From Rotaria sp. Silwood1 (lineage: Eukaryota; Rotifera; Eurotatoria; Philodinida; Philodinidae): DNA of 64,000 bases. Shown here in pieces: positions 50,663 through 60,411 of this stretch. A model generated the notes under the pieces. The model did not search any database. It was not told the DNA's origin and saw only the letters and a list, made by a program, of their open reading frames with translations. The position numbers and the translations under genes are program-made. The stretch lies in contig CAJNOP010000651.1 in the NCBI GenBank assembly GCA_905250075.1, positions 1-64,000 on the forward strand, in the 5' to 3' direction. Position 1 is the stretch's first letter; every line of letters begins with the position of its first letter.

Positions 50663-51690
50663 ACTCAATACAATGATTTTTGTGTCGTTCTCTTTCTCTT
50701 ACAAATAAATCGCGATTGAATGAAAAATAATTAATAGTTACTTTACTCGCACGTCTGAGAAGACTCACATCATCCATATGCACCCATCTGATGTCATATG
50801 TCAATGAGTCTGGAGGCTCGGTCGTGTGCCACGGACATCAAGGCAGCTCCTGGCCGGGCTTTTAAGGACTACCTGGAAGTCCTTCATATAGCGTGAATTT
50901 AACCTGAACAGACATGACATATTCCACGTTCTTACCAACACTCACTTGTCTCAGTCTCACCCTATTCGTATCTCAAAAAAAAGAAAAGAAATAATTACTC
51001 ACTTGTTCATGTTGAATGATGACGCGATACGATGATATTGATGACTAAAAGGCAAAGAAAAGAAATCAAAAGGAGGACTTGTCATCCTCCATATGATTGG
51101 GAAAAGAAAAAGAAAAAAAAACTAAAACGAATACCTACATTTTATTATTGTTGTTTTGTTTGCTGTTGATTTGTTCCACATTGTGTCGTAGAAATTAATC
51201 CAAAATATACAAAGAAAACATTATTGTGTGATTCAATAAATTGAACGATTTTACATAGAAAATCATTCATATTTATATCCCAAAAAATCGTTTTTTTTTG
51301 GAAGAAAAATTTGATCATTTTTTTCTCGTCGGAGGGTGTGGAGGTGTGGGTGTGGTGTGCGTATGGGTGTGTGAGTGTGGGTGTGGGTGTGGGTTACCTT
51401 TTCTCTCAAACACTCACATCTACACCCACATCCAACCATGTTATTGGCTGACATGTCACCTCGAAAAATCTGATTAGTTCAGATGAGAGTACTGAAAACC
51501 TCCGATTGACTGAACATATAGCACAAAGTAGTCACCAACTTCACTTTTCATTTCTATCTCCTTTCAGGACTTTTGACTTTACTGTAAGCATAAAACTCCT
51601 TTTAATGCATATTATCCTTCCTTCAATCAAGGAAATCACCCCATATAAAGGTCCAAACGCAATAAAAAAACCTCCTATCTAATTGCTCAG
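50663..51690. other. Intergenic with one large telomere-like hairpin
   Basis: 3' region of the NHL gene followed by repeats. A short GC-rich patch at 50806-50885 shares CGGTCGTGTGCCA with 37102-37115; it is possibly a fragment of a dispersed element. No gene seen. Confidence 0.4.
51331..51434. repeat. Telomere-like (TGTGGG)n hairpin, longest unit
   Basis: The G-strand from 51332 includes GAGTGTGGGTGTGGGTGTGG (51373 on), followed by TTACC, about 15 bp, and a C-strand CACTCACATCTACACCCACA up to 51432. This is the clearest TGTGGG array in the window, with an inverted partner. Confidence 0.75.
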
Positions 51691-51699
51691 ACCTCTAAC

Positions 51700-52190
51700 C
51701 AATCACAAGCTCACATGTGAAATCCGACCTCAGATTCGGAATCCTCGTCTTCGATAACCTATAGTAAAGTTTCATCAAAAGGTATCAAAAACCTTAAAAT
51801 AAAATAGATCGTTTCTGATTGATCGACTTCCTAGCCAATAGGAAGGTTAAATGTAAAATCCGATCTCAGATGCATAATCCTGGTCCTCCATAACCTATAG
51901 TGAAGTTTTATTAAAAGTCGGAAAAAACTTAAAGTAAAAAAGCTCATTTTGATTGGTCGACTTCTTAGACAATGAGAAGTTCGAATATAAAATCCGACCT
52001 CAGTTTTGGAATCCTGGCACTCGATAACCGATAGTAAAGTTTCATCAAAAGCTGCAAAAAGCTTAAAATAAAAAAGCTCATTTCTGATTGGTAGGCTTCC
52101 CTGCCAATGGGAAGGTCGGATGTAAAATCCAGCCTCAGATTCAGATTTCTCGACTTCAATTACCTTCGGTGAAACTTTAGAAGTTACGCT
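51700..52190. repeat. Tandem repeat, about 135-bp unit, four copies
   Basis: The word AATCCGACCTCAGATT recurs with small changes at 51721, 51858, 51991 and 52126 (spacing 137, 133 and 135). Each is followed by GGAATCCTGG-like sequence, TCGATAACCTATAGTAAAGT and TTTCATCAAAAG, then AAGCTCATTTCTGATTGGT and a CCAATGGGAAGG-like hairpin. Copies are roughly 75-85 percent alike. The minus-strand ORFs across it repeat the same peptide (SDFT..LPIG) and are by-products. It lies 300 bp left of the big TIR element. Confidence 0.85.
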
Positions 52191-52295
52191 TAAATAAACT
52201 TCACCTCTGATGTTTTTTGACCCTGACACATACAAGCATACAAACGCATTTTAGTTTTTTCATATGACCCTCCCTACAGTCGAAGGAATTATTTC

Positions 52296-52309
52296 TACAC
52301 CCACACCCC
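52296..52309. repeat. Solo C-rich telomere-like tract
   Basis: CTACACCCACACCCC without a nearby G-rich partner. Confidence 0.4.
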
Positions 52310-52486
52310 GTATGAATTTATTTCTTGAATAAATAACAATAAATCAATTATTGTCAGAAGACAATCTTCTTATTAAACTGGAATAAGCTTATGATACTCC
52401 AGTTAATATTCTTTAATCTTAATATAGATGTCAACACTTTTTGGTATCGACGTAATGAAAATATGCGCTGCATGGATTTTACAAAA

Positions 52487-54448
52487 CCCATATCGATAGG
52501 ACACGCTACCGACACATGTGTCGACACAATTGTGTCGACACATGAAGTATTGTCACGTTTTGACACAGTGTCATGGTGTGTCGACACATGTACGTAACGT
52601 GTGTCATGATGTGTCAACACATGTACGGCCGTTGTGTCATACGTGTGTCAGTGTCAGTTGTCTAATAATTCTATTGGTCCATTTTCTGTCGCTAGCAGTC
52701 AGCCAATAGACATTGGTGATGACTAACCCTTTCCCTGTCTCTCGATTTTTTTCGTGTACTTTTATGATTTGAAGCCAGAATTATTTACCAAATACTTTAA
52801 TTTTATTTAAAAAAAGAACATGAAAAAATACAAAAAACGTATATACAATAATTATTTTATAGATGTGTTTCTTGTTAGTTTTTTATTATTAAAGAAAGTA
52901 GAAAAACGTCCTTAGAATAAAATAAATAACATAATAAAAAAGTGTCTATACAATAAAATAAAAATAGCAAGAAAAGTGTATAAAATATTAATTCTATAAA
53001 AATTTTTCTTAGTTTTTCTTTTTATTGTATCTACATTTTTTCTTCTTATTTTATTTGACTTTATGATTTAGACATGTTTTTTATTATTTCGTTTTATTGT
53101 ATAGATATTTCAGTACTTTTTGCATTATTCTATAGACTATTTTTCTTATCATTTCTTTTATTATTAATAACAAAAAAAATCACTGGACAAAGTCTATAGA
53201 ATGAAGCTAAAAATAATAGAAAATCTATTATTTTTAAAACGAAATAGTAAAAAACATGTCTAAATCATAAAGTCAAATAAAATAAGAAAAAATAAGAAAA
53301 ATTTTTATAGAATTAATATTTTATATACTTTTCTTGCTATTTTTATTTTATTGTATAGACACTTTTTTTTTATTATGTTATTTATTTTATTCTAAAGACG
53401 TTTTTCTACTTTCTTTAATAATAAAAAAAACTAACAAGAAAAACGTCTATAAAATAAAATAAAAAAAATAAGAAAAAATCAAGAGAATAAAATAACATAA
53501 TAAAAAAAGTATACAAAAAAAAAATAAAAATAGTGTATACAAAAAAAAATCAAAACACATGTACATAATAAAATAAAATGATAGAAAAATTGTCGATACA
53601 GAAAAATTAAAAATAATATGAGCATCTATACAGTCAAAGCAGTTAAAAATTCTATAAAATAGACTTACCATTGTAAAAATAAATTTAAAAAAAATTTTTT
53701 CTTCATTGTGTGAAGTTTGTTTGAGATTGACATGAGCACGATAAGGCTTAATTAATCTACAACAAAATAAAACAATAATTCATCTAAAAGAGAAATAATA
53801 ATTTCGTTTAGAACATGTGACAAAATAGTCCCTAATTTATTTTCAAGTCTAAAAATACATAAAAAAATTAGTTTGAAAAGGTACAAAAATAAATAAATAA
53901 TATAACTGAAAAAACTTTAAAAAAATAAGATAATTAATCAATTTAAAACATGTATAACAATAGATAATGCATTAATAAAAAGATCAGAAAAACTAATAAT
54001 TTCATTTAAAAAATTCATACTGGTGTATAACATTTTATTTTAAAAAATCTAAAAAAAAGACAATAAATCAGGTTAAAAATTTACAAAAATAGATAATAAA
54101 TTAATAAAAAGGTCTGAAAAAAAAAATAATTTGATTTAAAATATCGATAGTAATGCATAATTTTTCTTTTTAAATTAGAAAAATAGATAAATTAATTTAG
54201 AAGTTAAAAAAATGATAATAATTTAATTTTAAAAAAAATACCCAACTTAATCCTATATATACAATCGTTTTTTTTCTTTCCTGTATTATAGTCCATGATA
54301 TATCCTTCGTTGTCCAAGACACGTTACCGACACATGTGTCAACACATGACGTACAAAAAATTCACTGTGTCAACACGTGTCGTTACATGTACGTCCATCG
54401 TGTCATTGTGTCGACACATGTGTCGGTAGCGTGTCCTATCGACATGGG
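52487..54448. mobile_element. Two-kb TIR element with GTGTCGACAC ends
   Basis: The outer 44 bp at both ends are inverted with a single mismatch: CCCATATCGATAGGACACGC at left, and its counterpart GCGTGTCCTATCGACATGGG at right. Both continue through TACCGACACATGTGTCGACA. Inside lie further copies of the palindromic word ACACATGTGTCGACACA (52512-52640 and 54325-54425). The core (52800-54290) is extremely AT-rich, encodes nothing, and contains a very long hairpin (listed separately). No target duplication was identified. It is a non-autonomous DNA element of unknown superfamily, possibly foldback-type. Confidence 0.85.
52851..53460. repeat. Long inverted repeat: arms about 246 and 226 bp, 138-bp loop
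   Basis: The arms are 52851-53096 and 53235-53460. Read on the minus strand, the right arm gives CTTGTTAGTTTTTTTTATTA, AAAGAAAGTAGAAAAACGTC, AATAAAATAAATAACATAAT, GTGTCTATACAATAAAATAA and TTTGACTTTATGATTTAGAC, matching the left arm nearly base for base. The left arm has one extra insert of about 30 bp. Even the loop holds a smaller inverted pair (ATTCTATAGACT / AGTCTATAGAAT). A transcript would fold into a near-perfect duplex of over 200 bp. Confidence 0.88.
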
Positions 54449-55644
54449 AATTATAAGATGAATTCGTCGAATGGTTCAATTATATTTTTACTAAATATTA
54501 TCAAAGACGTCTTCAGCTACGTGGTACTGAATCACCTTGGCTAAACAAATCTAGAAAAAATTATATCAAAGAAAAATAAACAAAAATAAGGGACCCATTG
54601 GTCTACAGATCGCGATCATTTGAAAATTACCTAGCTAAGCTTCAGATAGGACAGTTTTGTAGAACAGCCGCCGCCGTTCTTTATAAACTCTATTTAAACT
54701 ATTATTTGCTTTCTGTTTTGTCTAAAAATTATTAATAAAGATCTCTAATCGTGAGCATGTCAGGTGCAGAATGGATGGGTGTATGTGTGTGGGTGTGTCA
54801 GTATTCATTCATGCAAATAAATACGCGCATCCACATCCACCTCCACACCCACCCACATCGATTTTTTCTAAAATTATTCTTTGTGTTTTTTCCTTTGATT
54901 TCGAAGGAATGCTATCAAATTTGTTTCCAATCTTCAAACATATATTCGATATTTTTTTTGTTTTCTCAAAACTTAATATGACACTGATCCATCAGTGCTA
55001 GATCATTTGATTGATTGCAGTTATTTACAATTTATTTCTAATCAGTTTTTAAAAATGCATTAGAAAAAAAAACGATTTAAAAGTTAAATGGTATGTAAAT
55101 AAAATGAAATGCATCGCCGTTGTTTTAAGTGACCATAAAGCTAATTCATTGAAGGGCATTGACTTCGATGAGAATTTAAAATGATTGAAACGCATGAAAT
55201 TTTCTATGCATTGGAATGCATTAAATTGATAATAGAGGGTAGTCCGTGAATTTGCAATCTGTATAATGCTTTATAATGCACTGCTCATTTTAATTCAGCG
55301 CAAAACATGAACACGTCAATATCTTATATTGTATGAGATTTTTAATGAATTATAATGCGTAAAATAGATCACATTATCAACTAATTGCATCCATTATTTA
55401 GAAAGACTGGCAACATGATTGTGTGTTTGACAAATGAGTATATTCATTTTTCAAAAAACGACTTTAATTAAGAAGTAATTCTTGTTTAGAAATAAAAAAA
55501 ACTAGACAAAAATTACCTGTTTATGACTTACATGAATAGAGTTCTTTAACAGTCAACAAAGCTTTTCTGATTTTGATGGAAAAAATGTAGCACCATATAA
55601 TTCTTCCTTAAAGCGAGAGTAGTATTTAACCATGTATTATATAG
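54449..55644. other. Intergenic between two transposons
   Basis: No gene. It contains a telomere-like hairpin (54774) and AT-rich sequence. Confidence 0.4.
54774..54860. repeat. Telomere-like hairpin tract
   Basis: GGATGGGTGTATGTGTGTGG then GTGTGTC; after about 35 bp comes CATCCACATCCACCTCCACA followed by CCCACCCACATC. Same layout as the 51331 unit. Confidence 0.6.
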
Positions 55645-56923
55645 TAGAGTACTGCAACCCGACCCGACCCGACCCGCACCCGAGCCGACCCGCGGGTGCG
55701 GGCGGGTTCGGGTTCAATCTTGTCGGGTGCGGGCGGGCTCGGGTTCAATCTTATCGGGTCGGGTCGGGTACGGGTCTGTCAGCCGTCGGGTCGGGTCGGG
55801 TGTGGGTTTGAAATTAAAAAATGTCGGGTTTTTATCGGGTCAGATTTTTTTGCGTATGTATGCTTCTGCCCTCTATTTTCGTTCGTCTTAAACTCACAGA
55901 ATAATAAAACTGAATTCTATTGGTCAATGATTCTCAGAGTCTAATGAAATCAGAACGTAATGCTGTTATTAAAAATATACGAATACTTTTAAAGACTCTA
56001 GGTATAGATCAACAAGTCGATGAAGAAACAACAGAGACAGGTACCAACAACAATTCCTCAACACATCAAAAACGTATTAAAATAGACACTGTACACGATG
56101 TTCTCAAGTCTTTTAATGCATTTGTAGACTCATCATCAGACGATGATGATAAGAGGCCGATGGATAAAGTAGATGATTATATTAAAGCGAAAATATCATA
56201 CCCAAAAGGAGCATCACTTTTACAACGGTGGCAAAAACACTCTATCATATACAAAAAGTGAGTTTCTTGATTACTATATCATTCTCCTTAAATGCACAAG
56301 AAAAATTCAATAAATTAATTTAAATGTGATTCTCCTTAGGTTATCATTATTGGCATGTTCTCTCTTAGCAGTACCTGCAGGTTCTGCTGTATCTGAAAGA
56401 ATATTCAGTAAAACAGGTCGGATTCTTGAAGTTCGACGTCAACAATTGTCACCAGAATCACTTGACTCTCTTATTTTTTTACGAAATTTTTCAATTGTTT
56501 TGTATAAATTGAAGATATATTATTGATATTTGTACGATACTTATTTTTATGATCATTATCGATCTTAACTGTTTGAAATGTATGTATTTGAATGGAAATG
56601 TCATCATACTAAGTTGTGATGGTTTTTTTTGCAATCATGATTATCTATGTGTTTTTTATTGCTATAAAGCTTCTATCATTTTTTATGCTTAATATTGCAA
56701 TAAACTGATGTATCTTTATAAAATAAACGAATTTAAATCTCTCGGGTCGGGTCGGGCTCGGATTCAACTATCCTCGGGTCGGGTCGGGCTCGGGTTCAAC
56801 TATCCTCGGGTCGGATCGGGCTCGGGTTGAACCTTGTCGGGTCGGGTCGGGTCGGGCACGGGTACGACTAAAAGACCTCGGGTCGGGTGCGGGTTCGAAA
56901 AATCAAACCCGCGCAGGACTCTA
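55645..56923 (+). mobile_element. hAT transposon, internally deleted, perfect 8-bp TSD
   Basis: A perfect 8-bp duplication TTATATAG flanks it (55637-55644 and 56924-56931). Terminal inverted repeats are TAGAGTACTGC and, on the complement, TAGAGTCCTGC (one mismatch). Both ends carry about 160 bp of GGGTCGGGTCGGG / CCCGACCCGACC subterminal repeats, by far the most GC-rich sequence nearby. The interior encodes only the ends of an hAT transposase (next entry). At 1279 bp it is much shorter than an autonomous element (usually over 3 kb), so it is an internally deleted derivative that would need a transposase in trans. The intact duplication suggests recent insertion. Confidence 0.93.
55923..56526 (+). 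pseudogene. Truncated hAT transposase (C-terminal dimerisation domain retained)
   Basis: Reading from about 55923, a first open part contains an acidic segment (DSSSDDDDKRPMDKVDDYIK) and ends SYPKGASLLQRWQKHSIIYK. A likely intron 56258-56339 (GTGAG...CCTTAG) follows, then LSLLACSLLAVPAGSAVSER, FSKTGRILEVRRQQLSPESL and DSLIFLRNF to a stop at 56524. The last block is the hAT C-terminal dimerisation motif (W...YP.L...A...L..PA.S...ERVFS..G.......R..L.P......FL). The BED zinc finger and the DDE catalytic core are missing, and there is no proper ATG at the start of the frame. It could not catalyse transposition; a dimerisation-only product could in principle interfere with active transposase. Confidence 0.88.
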
Positions 56924-56931
56924 TTATATAG

Positions 56932-57964
56932 TGAAATGTTCGCTCTACTAGTCTTTGAACATTGTAACACAACAGCTTTTTATTATTAAAAAATATTTAG
57001 CCAGTGAAACTCAGAAGCAAATTTTTGAAACTCCACAACCAAATCAGGTTCTGAATATTTTGTGTCTGTAAATATTTAAGTGACAAGAAATTGTTGTATT
57101 TTTCTAAATTGAAATACTGAGAGAGTGACTATTTCATCACAAAATGCATTCTCATATATGCTCTTGTACAAAGCTGAACAAGTCAAATCAAGTTAGACTT
57201 GACTTGCACTCCTTTCAGTTACTCTAGCATAAAGAGCGATTGCACGAAGAGACATTTGTTCGTAAAGAGCAAAAGACTGATTTTTTCGTTTTTGTACTAG
57301 GATTTTGTCTTGAAAATGTAAGGATCTTTATTGCGCACGATAACTAAAAGAAATCACAAGGAATATTATTTCATATTTCAAATGTCACAACATGGGCTGA
57401 TGTTTAAGGAGAGAGTGACTCCAATAATCAGTGAGATTCCCATTAGTACTAATACACGTCTTTATCAATTTTTTAAGTATTGATTTGCAAATCATATTAC
57501 AAAAATCAGAACTTGTTTTATTAGAAGAAATCCTAAATCGATCGATAGCTATTATTATCAGATCAGCCCTTGACCATAGATCAAATTCAACAGACCACTC
57601 TTTTATATACCAATAACATAGGTTATCCACCAGAATGAGTCTCAATGATGAGATAATCTCTGGTGATTGATTCTCCAAGGATTCAAGTCCTAAATTTAAC
57701 CTTATAAGAGAGTTTACTGATCGTAGGATTATAAAATATTAGCATGTCAGACAGGAATCATAAGATTCTTATGAAATTCTATGAGCACTTCATGTAATGC
57801 TATCGCTTTCAATGACTGAACGAGAATAACCTTTTTTCATAGGGAAAATATTTGTACGTTGGCTTTGCGAACAGATTTGATAATCAAAAACATATGAAGT
57901 TAAGAAAAATCTAGTAATAAGAAACATTTCATATTTCTAAGATTCACTCAATAGAAAAGACTAA
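56932..57964. other. Spacer upstream of the GPCR gene
   Basis: AT-rich. It contains only a doubtful minus-strand exon-like frame (next entry). The GPCR promoter presumably lies in the last few hundred bases. Confidence 0.35.
57385..57690 (-). other. Possible exon or gene fragment, unidentified
   Basis: A minus-strand open frame of about 100 codons follows an acceptor-like AAATTTAG and has protein-like composition (SSLRLILVDNLCYWYIKEWS, then VEFDLWSRADLIIIAIDRFR). There is no ATG at its beginning and no upstream exon was found. It may be the last exon of a decayed gene or chance. No family recognised. Confidence 0.22.
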
Positions 57965-58951
57965 ATGATGGACCCACGCATTCAGCTCGTCGCTCTACTG
58001 ATGCGAGTAATCTTACCTCCACTTATGGTAATCGGAATCGTCGGAAATTTGCTCAATATAATTGTACTCAGAAAATCTGGACTGTACAATCATCCATGCT
58101 CTCGTTATTTTCTTGCATTTACTAGTAATAACCTGTTCTTCTCAATCTTTGTTGTCACATTTAATGTTTTGGCCCTTGGTTATCAATTAGATCCAACTAG
58201 CAATTCTCGATTATGGTGTAAATTTATCCTTTATATTCAACAAGTATCTGTCATAGTGTCGCCTTATTTTATTGTATTAGCTTCAATCGACCGATATTGT
58301 GGCAGTTCATCAAACGCTCAACGACGAAATCTCAGCAATTTGATTGTTGCTCGATGGTCTATTTTATCCGTTTTCACCTTCATCGCACTTTTCTTCATTA
58401 GCTCTTTGGTACTGCTCGATGTACAACCAGGTCAAGCAATTCCATGTCGTATGTTACCAACAACACTTTATAATCGTGTATATCCGATTATACAAGCAGT
58501 TCTTCTAAGTATTATCCCTCCATTTCTGATGTCAATCTTCGGTATTCTGACCATATACAATACAAAGGCACTTCGTGCTCTACCTACTACATCTTCACGA
58601 TCTCGTCGCACTGAACATCAACTTGCTCGCATGCTTCTTGCTCAAGTGGGTTGCCATATTTTATTGTCTACACCATTAGCTGCAATTTATATTTTGGGTT
58701 TTTTGCCTGTTCAATACTTAAATCCTATCGAATATTACTGTGCTTTTCAACTAACTAAGCTTATCTACAGTTTGTCATATACTGCATCCGTCATCTTGTA
58801 CTTTCTATCGGCTAGCGTATACAGAAAAGAACTGATGAATATTATAAGGAAGTTGTTTCGGCTTCATTCTAACAATCAAGTTACACCATTCACTTCAACT
58901 GTTAGAATGATCCCAATGAACACTTTCAATATTTCAAAGATGAATATATAA
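57965..58951 (+). CDS. Rhodopsin-like 7TM GPCR
   Basis: Intronless, 328 aa; two tandem ATGs. Seven hydrophobic helices are visible: about residues 10-32, 42-65, 80-107, 125-148, 166-192, 218-242 and 258-285. TM1 holds GIVGNLLNIIVL with the conserved Asn. TM3 starts at LWCKF, whose Cys pairs with the Cys in AIPCRML of loop 2, and ends ASIDRYCGSS, a form of the (D/E)RY motif. TM7 lacks a clear NPxxY and reads YTASVILYFLSASVYRKEL. This is the style of the lineage-expanded, FMRFamide-receptor-like orphan GPCRs of rotifers. It is a plasma-membrane receptor whose ligand cannot be told. The length is short for the family but looks complete. Confidence 0.85.
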   Translation: MMDPRIQLVALLMRVILPPLMVIGIVGNLLNIIVLRKSGLYNHPCSRYFLAFTSNNLFFSIFVVTFNVLALGYQLDPTSNSRLWCKFILYIQQVSVIVSPYFIVLASIDRYCGSSSNAQRRNLSNLIVARWSILSVFTFIALFFISSLVLLDVQPGQAIPCRMLPTTLYNRVYPIIQAVLLSIIPPFLMSIFGILTIYNTKALRALPTTSSRSRRTEHQLARMLLAQVGCHILLSTPLAAIYILGFLPVQYLNPIEYYCAFQLTKLIYSLSYTASVILYFLSASVYRKELMNIIRKLFRLHSNNQVTPFTSTVRMIPMNTFNISKMNI

Positions 58952-59895
58952 ACTATTCATGTCGTTGAATGAATGTAACACTCCATATTCATAAGTTAAT
59001 AAGTTTATTTCTGTCCATAATAAAACTTCGAAGAACTCTAATTAGGCTCACTTTTTGATGTAAAAAATGCGACGATAAACAAGACATTCTTTTTAAATTG
59101 ACATTGACACAAGTTCAAAAATTGAAAATTTTATACTACCATATACAATTCCAATGCCATGAATAACAAAAGTTTTCTTACAATTGACAAGCTTCTGAAG
59201 AGTGATCACTCATTTCTTACTAATTGTCAGCTTTCACTCTGAACAGATGATTGGTCTGATACAGAGTTTCTATGCCGAAGTGTTTTAGCATCATACATCA
59301 CGCACTAGCAACATACTACAATCATAGACCTGCTGTAGTGCATGTCCCACATTGTATGTTGTCCAGTGAATAGTTTGAGACATTGACCCTAATGCTAACT
59401 TGTTCAACATTATCAGATAGCTTGCTTTTCCTCATTCGTCCTTTAAGTATGAACAGCTGAACACAATACTAGAGAAAAATATTAATCATGAATTTAGCCA
59501 CAGTTAACGAATAAATTATTGATAAAATTGTAAAAGAATTTTGACAACCATCACCAATACAAGTTTTTATTTTGGAAAGATTCTATTTTAACTTGTTTGA
59601 CATTTTGTTAAGAAAAATAATAAGGTAACGATTAAAATGTCGTTTGAGAATGTCAAGATGTAAAATTTACAAAAGGTTCGATTAGTCACCAATAAGGCGT
59701 TAATCATAGTTTTACCACAAATAGATTTTGAACACATCTTGCACGTTTTAAGGTTTATATTTGTTAAAAGCTCTAGTTTTAACGCATTTTGTAGCAAATA
59801 ATAAAACATGTTTAACGATCTGCATGGTTTTGATAAAAACGACTGTTAACATTTATCATATATTTCATGTCAACTATGAAGTGACAGTTGTAACT
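58952..59895. other. Intergenic, no gene recognised
   Basis: 3' side of the GPCR gene, with AATAAA-like signals near 59018 and 59508. Short ORFs only. Confidence 0.4.
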
Positions 59896-59940
59896 AGGGT
59901 GTGGGTGCAGTATTCATTAAACAACCACATTCACACGCTC
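59896..59940. repeat. Telomere-like hairpin at left edge of the AAA fragment
   Basis: GGGTGTGGGTGCAG, 16 bp, then CAACCACATTCACACGCTC. The homology to AAA ATPases begins directly after it. Confidence 0.6.
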
Positions 59941-60411
59941 AATTGGCTAAAAAAGTTGGTATTGCTATGCTAAGACTTTCTTTGGCTGCTGGTGAATTGG
60001 AACGACCACTTGTTGGTCAATCAGAAGCTGTTATATTAGATTTATGTTTACGTGATCGTTATTTACCTCATTTAATGTGCTGTGTCTGTATTGATGAAAT
60101 TGATTCACTTGCTCCACGTCGTGATGAAGATTCAAGTGAAGGCAAAGTAGTCAAATTAGTGTTTTACTATCAGTACTTGAAGGAATTATAGATGTACCAA
60201 ATCTCATGTTTTTTTTCTGCAACAAATCGTCTTCATATGATGGATGAAGCTTACCTTAGACGAATGTCAGGTAAATTCTTTGTAGGACGACCATCTTTTG
60301 CTGCACGTAAACGTATCCTCAATGCAATTCCATCAAATTTGTTACAGTCGAATATTAAAGAAAAATTAGTCACAGCAACGACCAATTTTAGTGGAGCTGG
60401 GTGTGGGTAAG
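59940..60411 (+). pseudogene. AAA+ ATPase fragment with two frameshifts
   Basis: Begins LAKKVGIAMLRLSLAAGELE, RPLVGQSEAVILDLCLRDRY, then a Walker B region CVCIDEIDSLAPRRDEDSS. After about 60160 the frame must change to continue LLSVLEGIIDVPNLMFF, and must change again at the poly-T run near 60210 to reach ATNRLHMMDEAYLRRMSGKF, FVGRPSFAARKRILNAIPSN (sensor 1, arginine-finger region and beyond). The Walker A region is absent. The piece ends GAGCGVG at a GGGTGTGGGTAAG tract. Two shifts could be decay or homopolymer assembly error, but missing N- and C-terminal parts argue for a captured fragment or pseudogene. Parent family not identified beyond classical AAA. Confidence 0.75.
60399..60411. repeat. 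Telomere-like tract at right edge of the AAA fragment
   Basis: GGGTGTGGGTAAG, in the same orientation as the tract at 59896. Confidence 0.5.

Noticed and set aside
51831..52235. Minus-strand frames of 134 and 64 codons
   Set aside because: Both are translations of the 135-bp tandem repeat and repeat the same peptide; no codon or domain evidence.
53447..53671. Phe/Ile/Leu-rich frame inside the hairpin element
   Set aside because: Low-complexity AT-rich sequence of a non-coding transposon core.
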